A stretch of 64,000 nt of DNA from Sphingobium chlorophenolicum (GCF_000722875.1 NZ_JFHR01000007.1:1-64000); one strand, 5' to 3'. Counted from the stretch's first letter, positions 9,250 to 19,510 are shown. Notes: generated by a model from the sequence alone, not told the origin. A program made the numbers and translations.

Positions 9250-10336
9250 GGGTTCTGAACCGTTCCCAGCCAGGCCCGGTGGCGATTATCCCGTCCAGGG
9301 CCGTGCCATCGTCCTGCGCTCCAAGCAAAGCACCACCGATTTCGGCAAAGGACTTCAGCGTGTCCCGAACGGCCGCCTTTTCGTCGGCGATCCTGGTGTT
9401 GCAAAGGCGTTCGGAGGCCCGATAGAGACGGCCTACGATGCGATCGTGGGTCTCCACGATGACATCGGCCAGCGATGACCGCCATTCCAGGGTGCAGACA
9501 GCGAGGATCGCAAGCCGCCTGTCTTCGGGCAGATCACGCATGCCGTCGGCGTAATAGCGCTCGCCCTGCCGGCGAAGCCGGGTCACACGATGCGCCGGCA
9601 CGCCGTCCAGCAAATCCGCCGGAAGATCGAACCTTTGAAGATATTCCAGTCGATCCATCAGCCGGTTAGCGGCTGCTGAATTTGCGCCAACCTCGAACTG
9701 TCGCAGCCATACGAAGCGCGTGACGCGACCATCCACCGTATCCTCCAACAGGTGAGCCAAATTCTCGCTCAGGGTTGGCGTGATGCGATGGGCGATAAGA
9801 TCCTCGATCCGGCGCTCGGCCTCAACCAGCGCATCGGCGCAAAGGCGCTCGATCGTCGAGGAGCCGGGAAGGATCGTGCGGGTGCGGCGACACTCCGCAA
9901 CGAAGCGACGGGCAAGATCCTCATTCGATGTCGCCGCCTCGGCTTCCCGAGCGATCCATTCGCGCAAATCCCGTGCGCCCCGCCCCGAAAAGGAGCGATA
10001 GCCGTAGATTCGGCGAAGGTCCGCCAGATGCTCGTGCCGGGTCTCCTCGCGCGCGGCATAGAGGAGTAGATCGTCGCTGGTCAGGCCGAGCTGGGCCGCG
10101 ATGAAATCCGATACCTGCGCCGGGATCAACTCGCCAGGAGCGAGCACCCGGCCCGGGTAGCGCAGGACGCACAGTTGCAGCGCGAAGCCAAAACGATTGT
10201 GGGCGCGCCGGCGCTGGCGGATATGCCCGAGATCCTCATCGCTGAGGGTATAGTGCCGCAGCAGCTCACCTTGATCGACCGGCAAGTGAAGCAGCGCCTC
10301 GCGCTGTCGATCGGTCAGGGTCACGCGACGCGGCAT
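9245..10336 (-). pseudogene. tnpA: Tn3-family transposase, 5' (N-terminal) fragment of outer element
   Basis: Starting at ATG 10336, the frame encodes about 360 residues of the DNA-binding N-terminal half (MPRRVTLTDRQREALLHL, then HYTLSDEDLGHIRQRRRAHNRFGFALQ) and runs into the inner transposon, where a short foreign tail stops it at 9197. The rest of the protein is at 833-2632. The gene is divergent from the resolvase at 10462 with a res region between, the classic Tn3 arrangement. A truncated product could still bind the 38-bp ends and might inhibit related transposases; that is speculation. Confidence 0.92.
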
Positions 10337-10461
10337 ACATGCTCCTTATTCTTTCCGAGCTACGGTTTGAGATAGCTTGATTGAGATGCTGGTTAAGATA
10401 CACAATAGCCCAATCTTATGTGCTCATGTTCGTCACCGCCTCAAACCTTCGTTTGTGATCC
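10337..10461. other. Probable res/promoter region of outer element
   Basis: A 125-bp AT-richer gap between divergent tnpA and tnpR. It contains the inverted octamers GGTTTGAG (10364-10371) and CTCAAACC (10440-10447). By position it should hold the res site and both promoters; subsites were not resolved by eye. Confidence 0.55.
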
Positions 10462-11082
10462 ATGCTGATCGGCTACGCCCGCGTGTCCAAAGCCGACGGC
10501 TCGCAGTCGCTCGACCTGCAGCACGATGCCCTTCGCGCTGCCGGTGTCGAGCCAGGCAATATCTATGATGATCGTGCATCCGGTAGCCGTGATGATCGCC
10601 CCGGTCTTGCCGCCTGCCTGAAATCGTTGCGCGACGGCGATGTCCTCATCGTTTGGAAGCTCGACCGGCTCGGCCGAACGCTCACCCACCTGGTCAGCAC
10701 GGTGCAGAATCTGTCGGATCGCGGTATCGGTCTGCGGGTGCTCACCGGCAAGGGCGCGCAGATCGACACCACGACGCCATCGGGCCGGATGGTGTTCGGC
10801 ATTTTTGCCACACTGGCGGAGTTTGAGCGGGATATGATCCGCGAGCGCACCATGGCTGGCCTGGCCGCTGCCCGCGCGCGGGGACGCAAGGGTGGCCGCA
10901 AGTTCGCCCTCTCCAAGGCCCAGGTGCGGCTCGCTCAGGCTGCTATGGCCCAACGCGACACGTCCGTTTCCGACCTCTGCAAGGAACTCGGGATCGAGCG
11001 CGTCACTCTCTACCGCTATGTCGGTCCCAACGGGGAACTCCGGGATTACGGTCAGCGCGTGCTTGCTGCCAAAACGCGATGA
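10462..11082 (+). CDS. tnpR: Serine resolvase of outer transposon
   Basis: A 206-residue serine recombinase. The catalytic serine is in IGYARVSKADGSQ (residue ~10). KLDRLGRTLTHL holds active-site arginines, the E helix region is FERDMIRERTMAGLAAARARGRKGG, and there is a C-terminal helix-turn-helix (LCKELGIERVTLYRYV). It is divergent from the broken tnpA. It is only distantly similar to the resolvase of the inner element, which agrees with two independent transposons. The GNAT gene overlaps its stop codon. Confidence 0.93.
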   Translation: MLIGYARVSKADGSQSLDLQHDALRAAGVEPGNIYDDRASGSRDDRPGLAACLKSLRDGDVLIVWKLDRLGRTLTHLVSTVQNLSDRGIGLRVLTGKGAQIDTTTPSGRMVFGIFATLAEFERDMIRERTMAGLAAARARGRKGGRKFALSKAQVRLAQAAMAQRDTSVSDLCKELGIERVTLYRYVGPNGELRDYGQRVLAAKTR

Positions 11083-11609
11083 TGATGACGGGAGCCCCGA
11101 TCAAACTTACCCAAGCGGACGCCGCAGACGTTGCAGACCTGTACAACCGTTGCAGCGACTATTTCCTGTTGCAGGACGGGGCCGCGCCCACGCTGGACGA
11201 TGCTCGCGAGCTTTTCTCCGATGTGCCGCCCGAAAAGAGCGCCCACAATCAAGCTGTCCTGGGATGGAAGGGGCCTGGCGGCCTATATGCAATCGCGGCC
11301 ATCCTCCGCGATTATCCGCGTGATGGCACATGGTATCTCGGCTTCATGATCGTAGATGCCGCACAGCGTGGTCGTGGCGTCGGACGCTCAATTTACTCGA
11401 CGGTCGAAAGCTGGGCCGCTGCGAGAGGTGCCACAGAGATTCGGTTGGCCGTGCTGGAAGCGAATGAAGCGGCAGAGCGATTTTGGCGTTCTCTCGGCTT
11501 CATTGAGTATCGGCGCGTTGGGCCAGACACCTTCAAAATGCGTAGCCATCACCGGATAGAACTGAGCCGTCGCCTTTCTGGCGCGACCGTAGAAGGCAGC
11601 AACAAGTAA
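11079..11609 (+). CDS. GNAT-family N-acetyltransferase, transposon passenger
   Basis: A 176-residue acetyltransferase with a single GNAT fold. The acetyl-CoA loop is the RGRGVGRSIYS segment near residue 97, preceded by WYLGFMIVD (beta 4) and followed by IRLAVLEANEAAERFWRSLGF (motif B), all typical. The ATG overlaps the resolvase stop (ATGA), so both are translated from one message. The substrate is unknown: it does not carry recognisable features of aminoglycoside or streptothricin acetyltransferases, but a role as a resistance or detoxification passenger is possible. Confidence 0.8.
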   Translation: MMMTGAPIKLTQADAADVADLYNRCSDYFLLQDGAAPTLDDARELFSDVPPEKSAHNQAVLGWKGPGGLYAIAAILRDYPRDGTWYLGFMIVDAAQRGRGVGRSIYSTVESWAAARGATEIRLAVLEANEAAERFWRSLGFIEYRRVGPDTFKMRSHHRIELSRRLSGATVEGSNK

Positions 11610-11635
11610 GATCTCGCGCCGGCTATCTGGGCGAG

Positions 11636-11673
11636 CTTGGCGTAGGATTCCGCCCCCTCCCGCAAACGCCCCC
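11636..11673 (-). repeat. Right terminal inverted repeat of outer Tn3 element
   Basis: A 38-bp repeat. Its reverse complement begins GGGGGCGTTTGCGGGAGG and ends ATCCTACGCCAAG, pairing with 805-842 at 37 of 38 positions. The stop codon of the resident gene on the minus strand (11676-11678) lies three bases outside it. Confidence 0.93.
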
Positions 11674-11675
11674 TT

Positions 11676-12971
11676 TCAGGGAAGGGGGCTTGAGATCGCC
11701 TTGATGGCCTTCAATCCCGTTCCAAAACGAGCGATCGCGTCCCTGTTTCTCTCCAGCTCGCCATAGGGCAGATAGGCGAAGTCGAGATCGGCAATACGGC
11801 TGAAAGCCGGGCGACGGAGTTGCGCGCGAACGTCCTGCTCGCGCGCATTCGGTGCGACCAGGAATAGCCCGGCGGCAGCGTGCAGATCGCTCCCCGACAG
11901 CGCCAGATCGAGCATGCGCACGATCCCCGAGTAGATCGAGGTCGAATGTTCAACCTCGAACGCGGCGGCGACGCCGTCGCCACCCTTCGCCAGCCACAAC
12001 ACGTCGATGAGGCGGATCGAGTCCGCTCCGGGAGAGGTCGCAATGGCGTCTGGAAGGCGCTCGAGGCATCCCTGTCCAAGCGGGCAGCCAGCGTGAAGTC
12101 GACCGCGGTCATTGGCGGCGATCCACACATCGTAACCGAGGGCATGGCCGAGGTCGCGCAGCCAGGCCTGGATTTCGGCGTGCGTGCGATCGGTTTCGCC
12201 CTGCGCGGCGGCTGTCTTGTCGAGCCGGCTTGCCTCCGCTCTGGCATGTTCCAATCTGCCGAGCCAGTCGTCGGCCGCCGTTGCGTCATCCTCCAGCGGT
12301 GGCGCGGGATAGCGGCCCGAGCCAATGTCGAACAACAGTCCGCCGATCGCGCCGAGATCGTTGGAGAGCAACTCGCGGTAACGGTCGTTGAGGTCGAGGA
12401 TGCCGGCGCGCATGGCGAGAAAATGATCCCATGACCCGAGCTTCACCTTGGCGCCGGTGACGGCATTGTAGCCCTTGACGATCGCGGTATTGAAGGGCGG
12501 CACCAGCGTCGGGTGAAGGAAATAGAGCAGGTTGGCCGCCGCCGGCCCCAGCCCCTTGATCTTGAGCGCGTCTATGCTGCGGATGTGGCTGATGATCTCC
12601 TCGGCGGTATCGCAGCACGAGCAATTGTCGAGCAGGCGACCGAACGCCCGCTGGTTGTCCGGGCTTTCGTAGATGTCTGGAATGCGCAGCTTGGGCTTCC
12701 ACAGCCAGGCATGGTCGGCGCCCTTGAAGATCTGCCGCTGTTCGGCGATCGAGTGGACAACCGTTTCCAGTGACGAGCCGCGATAGGCGACGCCGAACCG
12801 CCCACTTTCGATTTCTGCGACCACCTGCTGCAGCCCGCGACGGATGGAGCGGAAGTTTTTCAGCCGTTCGTCCCACAGAAACCAGGAGCGATAGGTGGCG
12901 CCGGGATCGTCTCGCCAACGACGGACAAGCTCGCTCACGAGATCATGATGTGTCGCGGGTAACAAGGTCAT
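11676..12971 (-). CDS. Uncharacterised protein with HhH-like and nuclease-like segments
   Basis: A protein of about 431 residues from ATG 12971; a TTG at 13043 would add 24. The middle has a helix-hairpin-helix-like stretch (LKIKGLGPAAANLLYFLHP) resembling DNA glycosylase/DNA-binding proteins. The C-terminal third contains IRLIDVLWLAKGG followed by AAAFEVEHSTSIYSG, an arrangement of acidic residues reminiscent of PD-(D/E)xK nucleases. This is inference; no family is confidently recognised. The stop codon is three bases from the outer transposon, so the true C terminus may have been cut and replaced by a chance stop. It could be a restriction-type or DNA-repair protein. Confidence 0.6.
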   Translation of the reverse strand: MTLLPATHHDLVSELVRRWRDDPGATYRSWFLWDERLKNFRSIRRGLQQVVAEIESGRFGVAYRGSSLETVVHSIAEQRQIFKGADHAWLWKPKLRIPDIYESPDNQRAFGRLLDNCSCCDTAEEIISHIRSIDALKIKGLGPAAANLLYFLHPTLVPPFNTAIVKGYNAVTGAKVKLGSWDHFLAMRAGILDLNDRYRELLSNDLGAIGGLLFDIGSGRYPAPPLEDDATAADDWLGRLEHARAEASRLDKTAAAQGETDRTHAEIQAWLRDLGHALGYDVWIAANDRGRLHAGCPLGQGCLERLPDAIATSPGADSIRLIDVLWLAKGGDGVAAAFEVEHSTSIYSGIVRMLDLALSGSDLHAAAGLFLVAPNAREQDVRAQLRRPAFSRIADLDFAYLPYGELERNRDAIARFGTGLKAIKAISSPLP

Positions 12972-13164
12972 ACTGGCTGGGTCATCTAAACTGGGCTCCT
13001 TGCCGTTCAGGCTATCGCGAGCAAGGGCGGCTTGCACGTTCAATGTGCGATCCGCGAAGCGTGCTCAAATTGTCGGTGATCGCGCAGGGAAACGCCGCTG
13101 GCATTGGGCGTTGCCGGTCGCAACCGTCGACCGGGCGCACAGCCAGGCAGACGGCCGGCACGGG

Positions 13165-13188
13165 CGTCGCCGCCCGGGAGCGGCGACG
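13165..13188 (+). other. GC-rich hairpin with downstream T-run
   Basis: CGTCGCCGC and GCGGCGACG (13165-13173, 13180-13188) form a 9-bp stem with a 6-base loop. A TTTTT run starts 9 bases later on the plus strand. It could terminate plus-strand transcription, but no plus-strand gene precedes it, so a structural or incidental role is equally possible. Confidence 0.35.
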
Positions 13189-13219
13189 CAACCAGCTTTT
13201 TCCGGTCGAACTTAGCGGA

Positions 13220-13609
13220 TCACTGCTTTGCGATCGCGGTGACCTCGCCATCGCTGCCCTTGAGCGAGAGGTCGAAATCGACCTTGTCGCCGACCTTGAC
13301 CGCATCGGTGATCGACGGCGCGGCCTTGAACGCCATCGTCATCGCGGGCCACTTGGCCTCCGGGATCGGACCATGATCGAGCGTGATCGTGCCTGCCGCC
13401 TTGTCGATCGCGGTGACGGTGCCATGGCCCTTGGCCTTGATCGCGGCGTTCGCGTCAGGCGCCATCGACATGTTGCCCATGTCGCCGCTCATGGTCGCGG
13501 CGGGCGGCGCCTCGTTGGTCTCAGTCGCAACGGGGGCCTCCGCCTTCTTGCCGCACGCGGCAGTCAGGGCGGCGAGGCCGAGGGCAATGGTCAGTCGTGC
13601 ATGGTTCAT
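13220..13609 (-). CDS. cusF: CusF-like periplasmic copper-binding lipoprotein
   Basis: A 129-residue exported protein with a lipoprotein-type signal (LAALTAACGKK, lipobox cysteine near residue 20) and a C-terminal CusF/copper-binding domain: GTVTAIDKAAGTITLDHGPIP then AKWPAMTMAFK. The W and MxM are the Cu(I)/Ag(I) ligands of this family. The start at ATG 13609 has AGGAGAAG upstream. It is the last gene of the cus operon, 11 bp after cusA, and is expected to hand metal to the CusBA pump. The adaptor CusB of this operon carries its own fused copy of the same domain. Confidence 0.9.
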   Translation of the reverse strand: MNHARLTIALGLAALTAACGKKAEAPVATETNEAPPAATMSGDMGNMSMAPDANAAIKAKGHGTVTAIDKAAGTITLDHGPIPEAKWPAMTMAFKAAPSITDAVKVGDKVDFDLSLKGSDGEVTAIAKQ

Positions 13610-13620
13610 CGTCTTCTCCT

Positions 13621-16600
13621 TCATGATGAAACGGGTTGAGGGATGGGATCGGTCTTGGGCCGGCGCAACAGCAGATAGGCGGCGGGCAGGACGAACATTG
13701 AGAGCAAGGGCGCGGTCAGCATGCCGCCGATCATCGGCGCGGCAATCCGGCTCATGACCTCCGAACCCGCGCCTGATCCCAGCAGGATCGGCAGCAGGCC
13801 GGCCAGGATCACCGCCACCGTCATCGCCTTGGGACGGACGCGCAGCAGCGCGCCTTCGCGCACGGCGGCCTCGACTTCGGCGGCGTCCGGATTTGCGGTG
13901 TGCTCCGCCAGCGCGTTCTTGAGATAGATCAGCATCACCACCCCGAACTCGGCGGAGATGCCGGCGAGCGCGATGAACCCGACCCCGGTGGCAACCGACT
14001 GGTTGAACCCCAGCAGATAGAGCGTCCAGATGCCGCCGGTCAGCGCGAACGGCAGCGTGCCCATGATCAGCGCAGCCTCGTCGAAGCGGCCGAAGATCAG
14101 GTAGAGCAGCACGAAGATGATCAGCAGCGTCGCGGGCACGACCAGCTTCAACCGGTCGACTGCGCGCTCGAGATATTCGAACTGGCCCGAATAGGCGATG
14201 CTGACCCCCGGCGAGAGCCGAACCTGTCTCGCCACCGCGCGTTGCAGATCGCCAACCACCGAGGCGAGATCGCGCCCGCGCACATCGACATAGACCCAGG
14301 TCGAGGGCCGGGCATTCTCGGTCTTGAGCATCGGCGGCCCTTCGGCGATCGTGACATTGGCGACCGTGCCGAGGGTGATCTGCTGGCCCGCGGGCGTCAG
14401 GATCGGTAGCCCCCGCAGCCCGTCGAGGCTGTCGCGCAATTCGCGCGGATAGCGCACGCTGATCGGGTAGCGGGCGAGGCCCTCGACCGTCTCGCCGATC
14501 GTCTCGCCGCCGATCGCGCCGGAGACGATGGCCTGGACGTCGGCGATGTTGAGCCCGAACCGCGCGGCGGCGGCGCGGTCTATGTCGACATCGACATAGC
14601 GTCCGCCGGTCAGCCGCTCGGCGAGCGCCGAGCTGACGCCGGGCACGCTCCTGGCCACGGTCTCGACATCATGCGCGATGCGGTCGAGCTCGGCGAGGTC
14701 ACTGCCCGACACCTTGACCCCGATCGGGCTCTTGATGCCCGTCGCGAGCATGTCGATGCGGTTGCGGATCGGCGGCACCCAGATATTGGCGAGACCCGGA
14801 AGCTTCACCCGGCGATCGAGCTCGTCGACAAGGCGTTCGGGCGTCATGCCCGACCGCCACTGGTCGCGGGGCTTGAATTGGATCGTCGTCTCGAACATTT
14901 CGAGCGGCGCGGGATCGGTCGCGGTCTCGGCGCGGCCGGCCTTGCCGAACACGCTTTCGACTTCGGGCACGGTCTTGATCAGGCGGTCGGTCTGCTGGAG
15001 CAGCTCACTCGCCTTGGCGGCCGAGAGGCCCGGCAGCGCCGAGGGCATGTAGAGCAGGTCGCCCTCGTCGAGATTGGGCATGAACTCGCCGCCGAGCCGG
15101 CTGAGCGGCCAGGCCGTGGTGGCGAACACCAGAGCCGCGATCAGCAGCACTGCCTTGGGCCGCTTCATCGTCCAGTCGATCGCGGGCCGGTAGATATTGG
15201 TGAGCCAGCGATTGACCGGATTGGCCTGCTCGGCCGGAATGCGGCCCCGGATCAGCCAGCCCATCAGGATCGGCACCAGGGTCACCGACAGGATCGCGGC
15301 CGCGCCCATCGCATAGGTCTTGGTGAAGGCGAGCGGCGCGAACAGCCGGCCTTCCTGCGCCTCCAGGGTGAAGACCGGAATGAACGACAGCGTGATGATC
15401 AGCAGGCTGAAGAACAGCGCCGGCCCGACCTCGGCCGCCGCCTCGGTGACGACGATCCAGCGCATCTCGCCATCGAGATGTCTGTCCGGGTGATCCTGCT
15501 CCCAGCGTTCGATCCTCTTGTGGGCGTTCTCGATCATGACGACCGCCGCATCCACCATCGCGCCGATGGCGATGGCGATGCCGCCCAGCGACATGATGTT
15601 GGCGTTCACCCCCTGGAACCGCATTACGACGAACGCGGCCAGCACACCGAGCGGCAAGGTCAGGATCGCGACCAGCGCCGAGCGGACGTGCCAGAGGAAC
15701 AGGGCGCAGACCAATGCGACGACGATGAACTCCTCGACCAGCTTGCGGGTGAGGTTCTCGACCGCGCGATCGATCAGCTGCGAGCGGTCATAGACCGTGA
15801 CCACCTCGACGCCCGGCGGCAGGCTTTTCCTGAGATCGGCGAGCTTGTCCTTGACCGCCGCGATGGTCTCACGGGCGTTCTTGCCTGACCGAAGAATAAC
15901 GACGCCGCCGGCGACCTCGCCTTCGCCGTTCAGTTCGGCGATGCCGCGCCGCATCTCGGGGCCGACCTGGATCGTGGCGACATCGCCGAGCCGGACGGGC
16001 ACGCCGCCCGCCGCAGTCTTGAGCGGGATTGCCCGGAAATCGTCGAGCGTTTTCAGATAGCCCGAGGCGCGGACCATATATTCGGCCTCGGCCATTTCCA
16101 GCACCGAGCCGCCGGCTTCCTGATTGGCTTGGCTGATCGCCTGCACTGCCTGGGCGTGGGTTACGCCGTAGGCCGCGAGCTTCACCGGATCGAGCAGCAC
16201 CTGGTACTGCTTGACCATGCCGCCGATGCTGGCGACTTCGGCCACACCGGTCACGGTCTTCAGCTCGTAGCGCAGGAACCAGTCCTGCAACCCGCGAAGC
16301 TGCGAGAGATCGTGCCGGCCGGTGCGGTCGACCAGCGCATATTCATAGACCCAGCCGACCCCGGTCGCGTCCGGCCCGAGCGCGCTGCGGGCGCTGGCCG
16401 GCAACCGACCCTGGACCTGGTTGAGATATTCGAGCACGCGGCTGCGCGCCCAGTAGAGATCGGTGCCGTCCTCGAAGATCACATAGACGAAGCTGTCGCC
16501 GAAGAAGGAATAGCCGCGCACCGTCTTGGCGCCGGGCACCGACAGCATGGTGGTGGTGAGCGGATAGGTGATCTGGTTCTCGACGATCTGCGGCGCCTGA

Positions 16601-16764
16601 CCCGGATAGGAAGTGCGGATCACGACCTGCACGTCGGAAAGATCGGGCAGCGCGTCGATCGGGGTCGAGCGCACCGCCCACAGGCCCGCGCCGACCAGCG
16701 CGAGCATGCCGAGCACGACGAAGAAGCGGTTCCTCACCGACCAGCGGATGAGATGGGCGATCAC
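13621..16764 (-). CDS. cusA: Heavy-metal RND efflux pump, CusA/CzcA family
   Basis: A 1047-residue resistance-nodulation-division inner-membrane transporter with the usual twelve transmembrane layout and two large periplasmic loops. The heavy-metal signature is seen early ([17 protein letters not shown]) and in the fourth-segment stretch [20 protein letters not shown], which carries the proton-relay acidic residue. Methionine-rich positions and the CusF neighbours favour Cu(I)/Ag(I) over Co/Zn/Cd, but the distinction is not certain. Its GTG start overlaps the cusB stop, indicating translational coupling. Confidence 0.93.
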   Translation of the reverse strand: MIAHLIRWSVRNRFFVVLGMLALVGAGLWAVRSTPIDALPDLSDVQVVIRTSYPGQAPQIVENQITYPLTTTMLSVPGAKTVRGYSFFGDSFVYVIFEDGTDLYWARSRVLEYLNQVQGRLPASARSALGPDATGVGWVYEYALVDRTGRHDLSQLRGLQDWFLRYELKTVTGVAEVASIGGMVKQYQVLLDPVKLAAYGVTHAQAVQAISQANQEAGGSVLEMAEAEYMVRASGYLKTLDDFRAIPLKTAAGGVPVRLGDVATIQVGPEMRRGIAELNGEGEVAGGVVILRSGKNARETIAAVKDKLADLRKSLPPGVEVVTVYDRSQLIDRAVENLTRKLVEEFIVVALVCALFLWHVRSALVAILTLPLGVLAAFVVMRFQGVNANIMSLGGIAIAIGAMVDAAVVMIENAHKRIERWEQDHPDRHLDGEMRWIVVTEAAAEVGPALFFSLLIITLSFIPVFTLEAQEGRLFAPLAFTKTYAMGAAAILSVTLVPILMGWLIRGRIPAEQANPVNRWLTNIYRPAIDWTMKRPKAVLLIAALVFATTAWPLSRLGGEFMPNLDEGDLLYMPSALPGLSAAKASELLQQTDRLIKTVPEVESVFGKAGRAETATDPAPLEMFETTIQFKPRDQWRSGMTPERLVDELDRRVKLPGLANIWVPPIRNRIDMLATGIKSPIGVKVSGSDLAELDRIAHDVETVARSVPGVSSALAERLTGGRYVDVDIDRAAAARFGLNIADVQAIVSGAIGGETIGETVEGLARYPISVRYPRELRDSLDGLRGLPILTPAGQQITLGTVANVTIAEGPPMLKTENARPSTWVYVDVRGRDLASVVGDLQRAVARQVRLSPGVSIAYSGQFEYLERAVDRLKLVVPATLLIIFVLLYLIFGRFDEAALIMGTLPFALTGGIWTLYLLGFNQSVATGVGFIALAGISAEFGVVMLIYLKNALAEHTANPDAAEVEAAVREGALLRVRPKAMTVAVILAGLLPILLGSGAGSEVMSRIAAPMIGGMLTAPLLSMFVLPAAYLLLRRPKTDPIPQPVSS

Positions 16765-18251
16765 TGGCCCGCCACCTTCGCCATATGCCGCAGCGTCGGT
16801 CCCGCCGGGGGCCGGTCGAACCCGAACCGGACCCGGTCACCCGCCTTGAAGCCGCGCGCGATGCCCGGATTGGCGAGCGCGAAGGTCATCGTCATCGCCG
16901 GCCAGTCGAGCGCGGGAACGGGCTCGTGGCTGAGCGTCACCGAATTGGCCGTGATCCGCTCGATCTTGCCCGTCGTCTCGTACAGCGTGGCTTTCGACGC
17001 CGGCGCGGCGATGGTCGCCGATGCCGCACCGCCGCCGATCGGCCGCGCCTCGATTCCCGACAGGCTCGCCTCGGAATCGATCAGGAACTGCCCCGAGACG
17101 ACGACGTTCTCGCCGGGCGACAGGCCGGCAAGGATCTCGGTCTCGCCGCCTGCCTCGCGGCCGATGCGGACCTCGGCGGGATGATAGCGCCCGTCGCCTG
17201 CGGCCAGCATGACGAGCGTGCGCCTGCCCGTGCGGATCACCGCTTCGCTCGGCACCAGCAGCGCCGGCTTGGCATCGCCGCCAAGCGCGACGCTGGCGAA
17301 CATGCCCGGCCGCAACCGGCCGTCCCGGTTGGGCAGCTCGATCCGCACGGTGAGCGTGCGGCTGTCGGCCTGCGTGGTCGGCAGGATCGCGATCACCCGG
17401 CCGGCGAAGCGCTCGCCGGGGAAGCCCGCCAGCGTGGTGCTGGCATTCTGGCCGACCCGGACATCGCCCGCGCGCGCTTCGGGCACCGCGGCATTGAGCC
17501 AGACGGTGCCGAGCCCGCTTACCTGGGCGAGCGTCTGGCCCATGGCGAGCGTCACGCCGGCACGGGCGTCGAGCGTCTGGATCGTGCCCGAGATCGGCGT
17601 CGTGATCGTCACCACGCCGTTCGGGCGTCCGCTCCGCTCGACGCTGGCGATGAGGCCGTCGGACATGCCCATCAGCCGCAGTCGCTGGCGCGCGGCCGCG
17701 GTGAGGTCGGGCTTGCCGAGCCGCCTGACGCTCAGATATTCGGTCTGCGCGCCGCCCCATTCGGGCAGGAGCAGGTCCGCGATCGGCGCGCCGGCGCGGA
17801 CCACGTCCCCGGGCGCTCGCGCATAGACGCGGCTCACGAACCCGCCCGAACGCGCCTGGATGACGGCGACGTCGCGCTGGTTGAAGTCGATCGTGCCGGT
17901 GACCTCGAGGGCCGAGGCAAGGCTGCCCATCTTCGCCGCGACGACCCGCAATCCCAGGCTCTGCCGCGCGGCGGGATCGACGGCGACCGTGGGGGCCGCG
18001 CCGGCGCTTCCTCCGTCCGCGTATCGCGGCACGAGCTGCATATCCATGAAGGGCGACTTGCCGGGCTTGTCGAACTTCTGGTTGGGGAACATCGGATCGT
18101 ACCAGTAAAGGACTTTGCCTGCCCCGGCGGGCGTGGTCGCCTCCGATTGCGGTGCCTGGCGATGGCCAGCCCAATAGCCTGTGCCGCCGGCCAGCAGCGC
18201 GACAGCCAGGATCGATGCGCCCCAGCGCAGCGCGGATTTATCGAGCGTCAT
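16761..18251 (-). CDS. cusB: Efflux adaptor CusB with fused C-terminal CusF domain
   Basis: A 496-residue membrane-fusion protein of the CusB/CzcB type. An N-terminal membrane anchor precedes the heavy-metal-binding region ([17 protein letters not shown], then [14 protein letters not shown], the usual P(x)HP-like domain), barrel-sandwich and alpha-hairpin parts follow, and a CusF-like domain lies at residues ~410-496 ([19 protein letters not shown] then AMTMTFAL). The CusF fusion adds a metal-loading site directly to the adaptor. It overlaps cusA by 4 bp and the outer-membrane gene by 4 bp. Confidence 0.93.
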   Translation of the reverse strand: MTLDKSALRWGASILAVALLAGGTGYWAGHRQAPQSEATTPAGAGKVLYWYDPMFPNQKFDKPGKSPFMDMQLVPRYADGGSAGAAPTVAVDPAARQSLGLRVVAAKMGSLASALEVTGTIDFNQRDVAVIQARSGGFVSRVYARAPGDVVRAGAPIADLLLPEWGGAQTEYLSVRRLGKPDLTAAARQRLRLMGMSDGLIASVERSGRPNGVVTITTPISGTIQTLDARAGVTLAMGQTLAQVSGLGTVWLNAAVPEARAGDVRVGQNASTTLAGFPGERFAGRVIAILPTTQADSRTLTVRIELPNRDGRLRPGMFASVALGGDAKPALLVPSEAVIRTGRRTLVMLAAGDGRYHPAEVRIGREAGGETEILAGLSPGENVVVSGQFLIDSEASLSGIEARPIGGGAASATIAAPASKATLYETTGKIERITANSVTLSHEPVPALDWPAMTMTFALANPGIARGFKAGDRVRFGFDRPPAGPTLRHMAKVAGQ

Positions 18252-19510
18252 GGCCGCTCCTCCCCATAGGTGATAGTGATGCGGACCGCGTCGCGCGCGA
18301 CGTCGGCTTCGCGGTTGAGCGCCTCGACCTCGGCCTCCGCGAGCCCGAGCGTCGTGAGCAGCGCGGCGCCAAGGTCGAGCTTGCCGGCGCCATAGCTGTC
18401 GCGGTCGAGGTCGGCGCGGTGCCTGGCGAGTGGCACCAGCGTCTCGCGGGCATTGCGCAACCGGGAGAGATGCATGGCATGGTCTGCGAGATCGGCGTCG
18501 AGCTGCGCCACCAGCTCGCGGCGGATCGCCTCGCGGTCGAACCGACCCCCTTGCGCAAGGCTCTCGCTTGCAGCGATCCTGGGGTTCTGGCGCTTGCCGG
18601 CGAACAGCGGCAGGTCGATCGACACGCCGACCGAGGCCATGTCGCCGTACATGGGATCGCGCCGGCCATAGGTGACGCCGACCTTCCAGTCGGGGCGCTT
18701 GTCGGCGCGCGCGAGACGCACGTCCGCTTCGGCGACTGCGATCCGCGCGTCCTGCGCGCGCAGGGCGGGAAGCGCATCGATCCCGGCCCGCAGCCGGATC
18801 GGATCGACATCGAGCATCGGCGGGTCGCCCGTCGCCTGCGGGTCGGGGTCGCCGGTATAGCGCGCGAGCCGGGCCCGCGCCTGCGCCACCACCGCAGCCA
18901 TCTCGGCGCGGCGATCGGCGATGGCGGCGCGGAGCTGGTCGGGCTCGAGCGCCTGGCTCGGGCGCGCGCTGCCCGACGCCAGGCGTGCGGTCACGGTCTT
19001 CTGCAGGTCGTCGAGGCTGGCATCGAGCAGGTCGAGCTGCCGGAGCCGGCGTTCTCCATAATAGAGATCGACCCAGGCGAGGGCGGTCTCGAGCCGCACG
19101 TTGCGGCCTTCGACCAGCTCGCCCGCCTCGGCGATACCGATATCGGCCGCGGCGCGCGCGGCGCGTGCATGGCGCTTGGCGAGATTGGGGAAGGTCTGGC
19201 TGAACCCGATCGTCGCCATAGTGAAATCGTCGCGCGTGAAGCTGCCGGCATTGGGGCCGCTCACCGGGAAGTTCTGCAGGCCCAGGTCGAGCGTCGGATC
19301 GGGCAGGCGATCGGCCGCGACCGCCGAAGAGCGGGCGCCGGCTGTCGCCGCCGCGCGCGCCTTGAGGCTTGGCGCGTTGGCGGCAGCGAGCCTCACTGCC
19401 TGCTCGTAGGTGAGCGGGCCGGCCGACACCGGCACGGCCCAGGCGCTCGCAAGCGTCGCACCGATAGAGAGCAACAGGCGTCGCACAGCGCGCCTCGGCA
19501 TCATGATCAT
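18248..19510 (-). CDS. cusC: TolC-like outer membrane efflux channel (CusC role)
   Basis: About 420 residues with a signal peptide (RAVRRLLLSIGATLASAWAV) and two outer membrane efflux repeats rich in alanine and arginine helices (LTYEQAVRLAAANAP near the start of the mature part). It is the outer-membrane partner of CusBA. ATG 19510 is preferred because a GAGGG sequence lies 9-14 bases upstream; ATG 19546 is possible but gives a poor signal peptide. It is first of the cusCBAF block; two small secreted-protein genes lie upstream on the same strand. Confidence 0.85.
   Translation of the reverse strand: MIMMPRRAVRRLLLSIGATLASAWAVPVSAGPLTYEQAVRLAAANAPSLKARAAATAGARSSAVAADRLPDPTLDLGLQNFPVSGPNAGSFTRDDFTMATIGFSQTFPNLAKRHARAARAAADIGIAEAGELVEGRNVRLETALAWVDLYYGERRLRQLDLLDASLDDLQKTVTARLASGSARPSQALEPDQLRAAIADRRAEMAAVVAQARARLARYTGDPDPQATGDPPMLDVDPIRLRAGIDALPALRAQDARIAVAEADVRLARADKRPDWKVGVTYGRRDPMYGDMASVGVSIDLPLFAGKRQNPRIAASESLAQGGRFDREAIRRELVAQLDADLADHAMHLSRLRNARETLVPLARHRADLDRDSYGAGKLDLGAALLTTLGLAEAEVEALNREADVARDAVRITITYGEERP

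Larger units (their letters stand above)
805..11673. mobile_element. Outer Tn3-family transposon, inactivated by a nested transposon
   Basis: The element is bounded by 38-bp inverted repeats at 805-842 and 11636-11673 that differ at one base. It contains a Tn3-type transposase gene (minus strand, two pieces), a divergent serine resolvase (10462-11082) and a GNAT acetyltransferase passenger (11079-11609). The 3' end of the transposase overlaps the left repeat, as usual in this family. The transposase is split by the 6.6-kb mer transposon at 2638-9244, so this element cannot move by itself unless a related transposase acts on its ends. The flanking pentamers (TCGTA at 800-804, TTTCA at 11674-11678) do not match, so no target-site duplication is seen. 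Confidence 0.9.

Noticed and set aside
14671..15888. 405-codon plus-strand frame opposite cusA
   Set aside because: Composition is Asp/Arg/His-rich and mirrors the codons of cusA; no family features.
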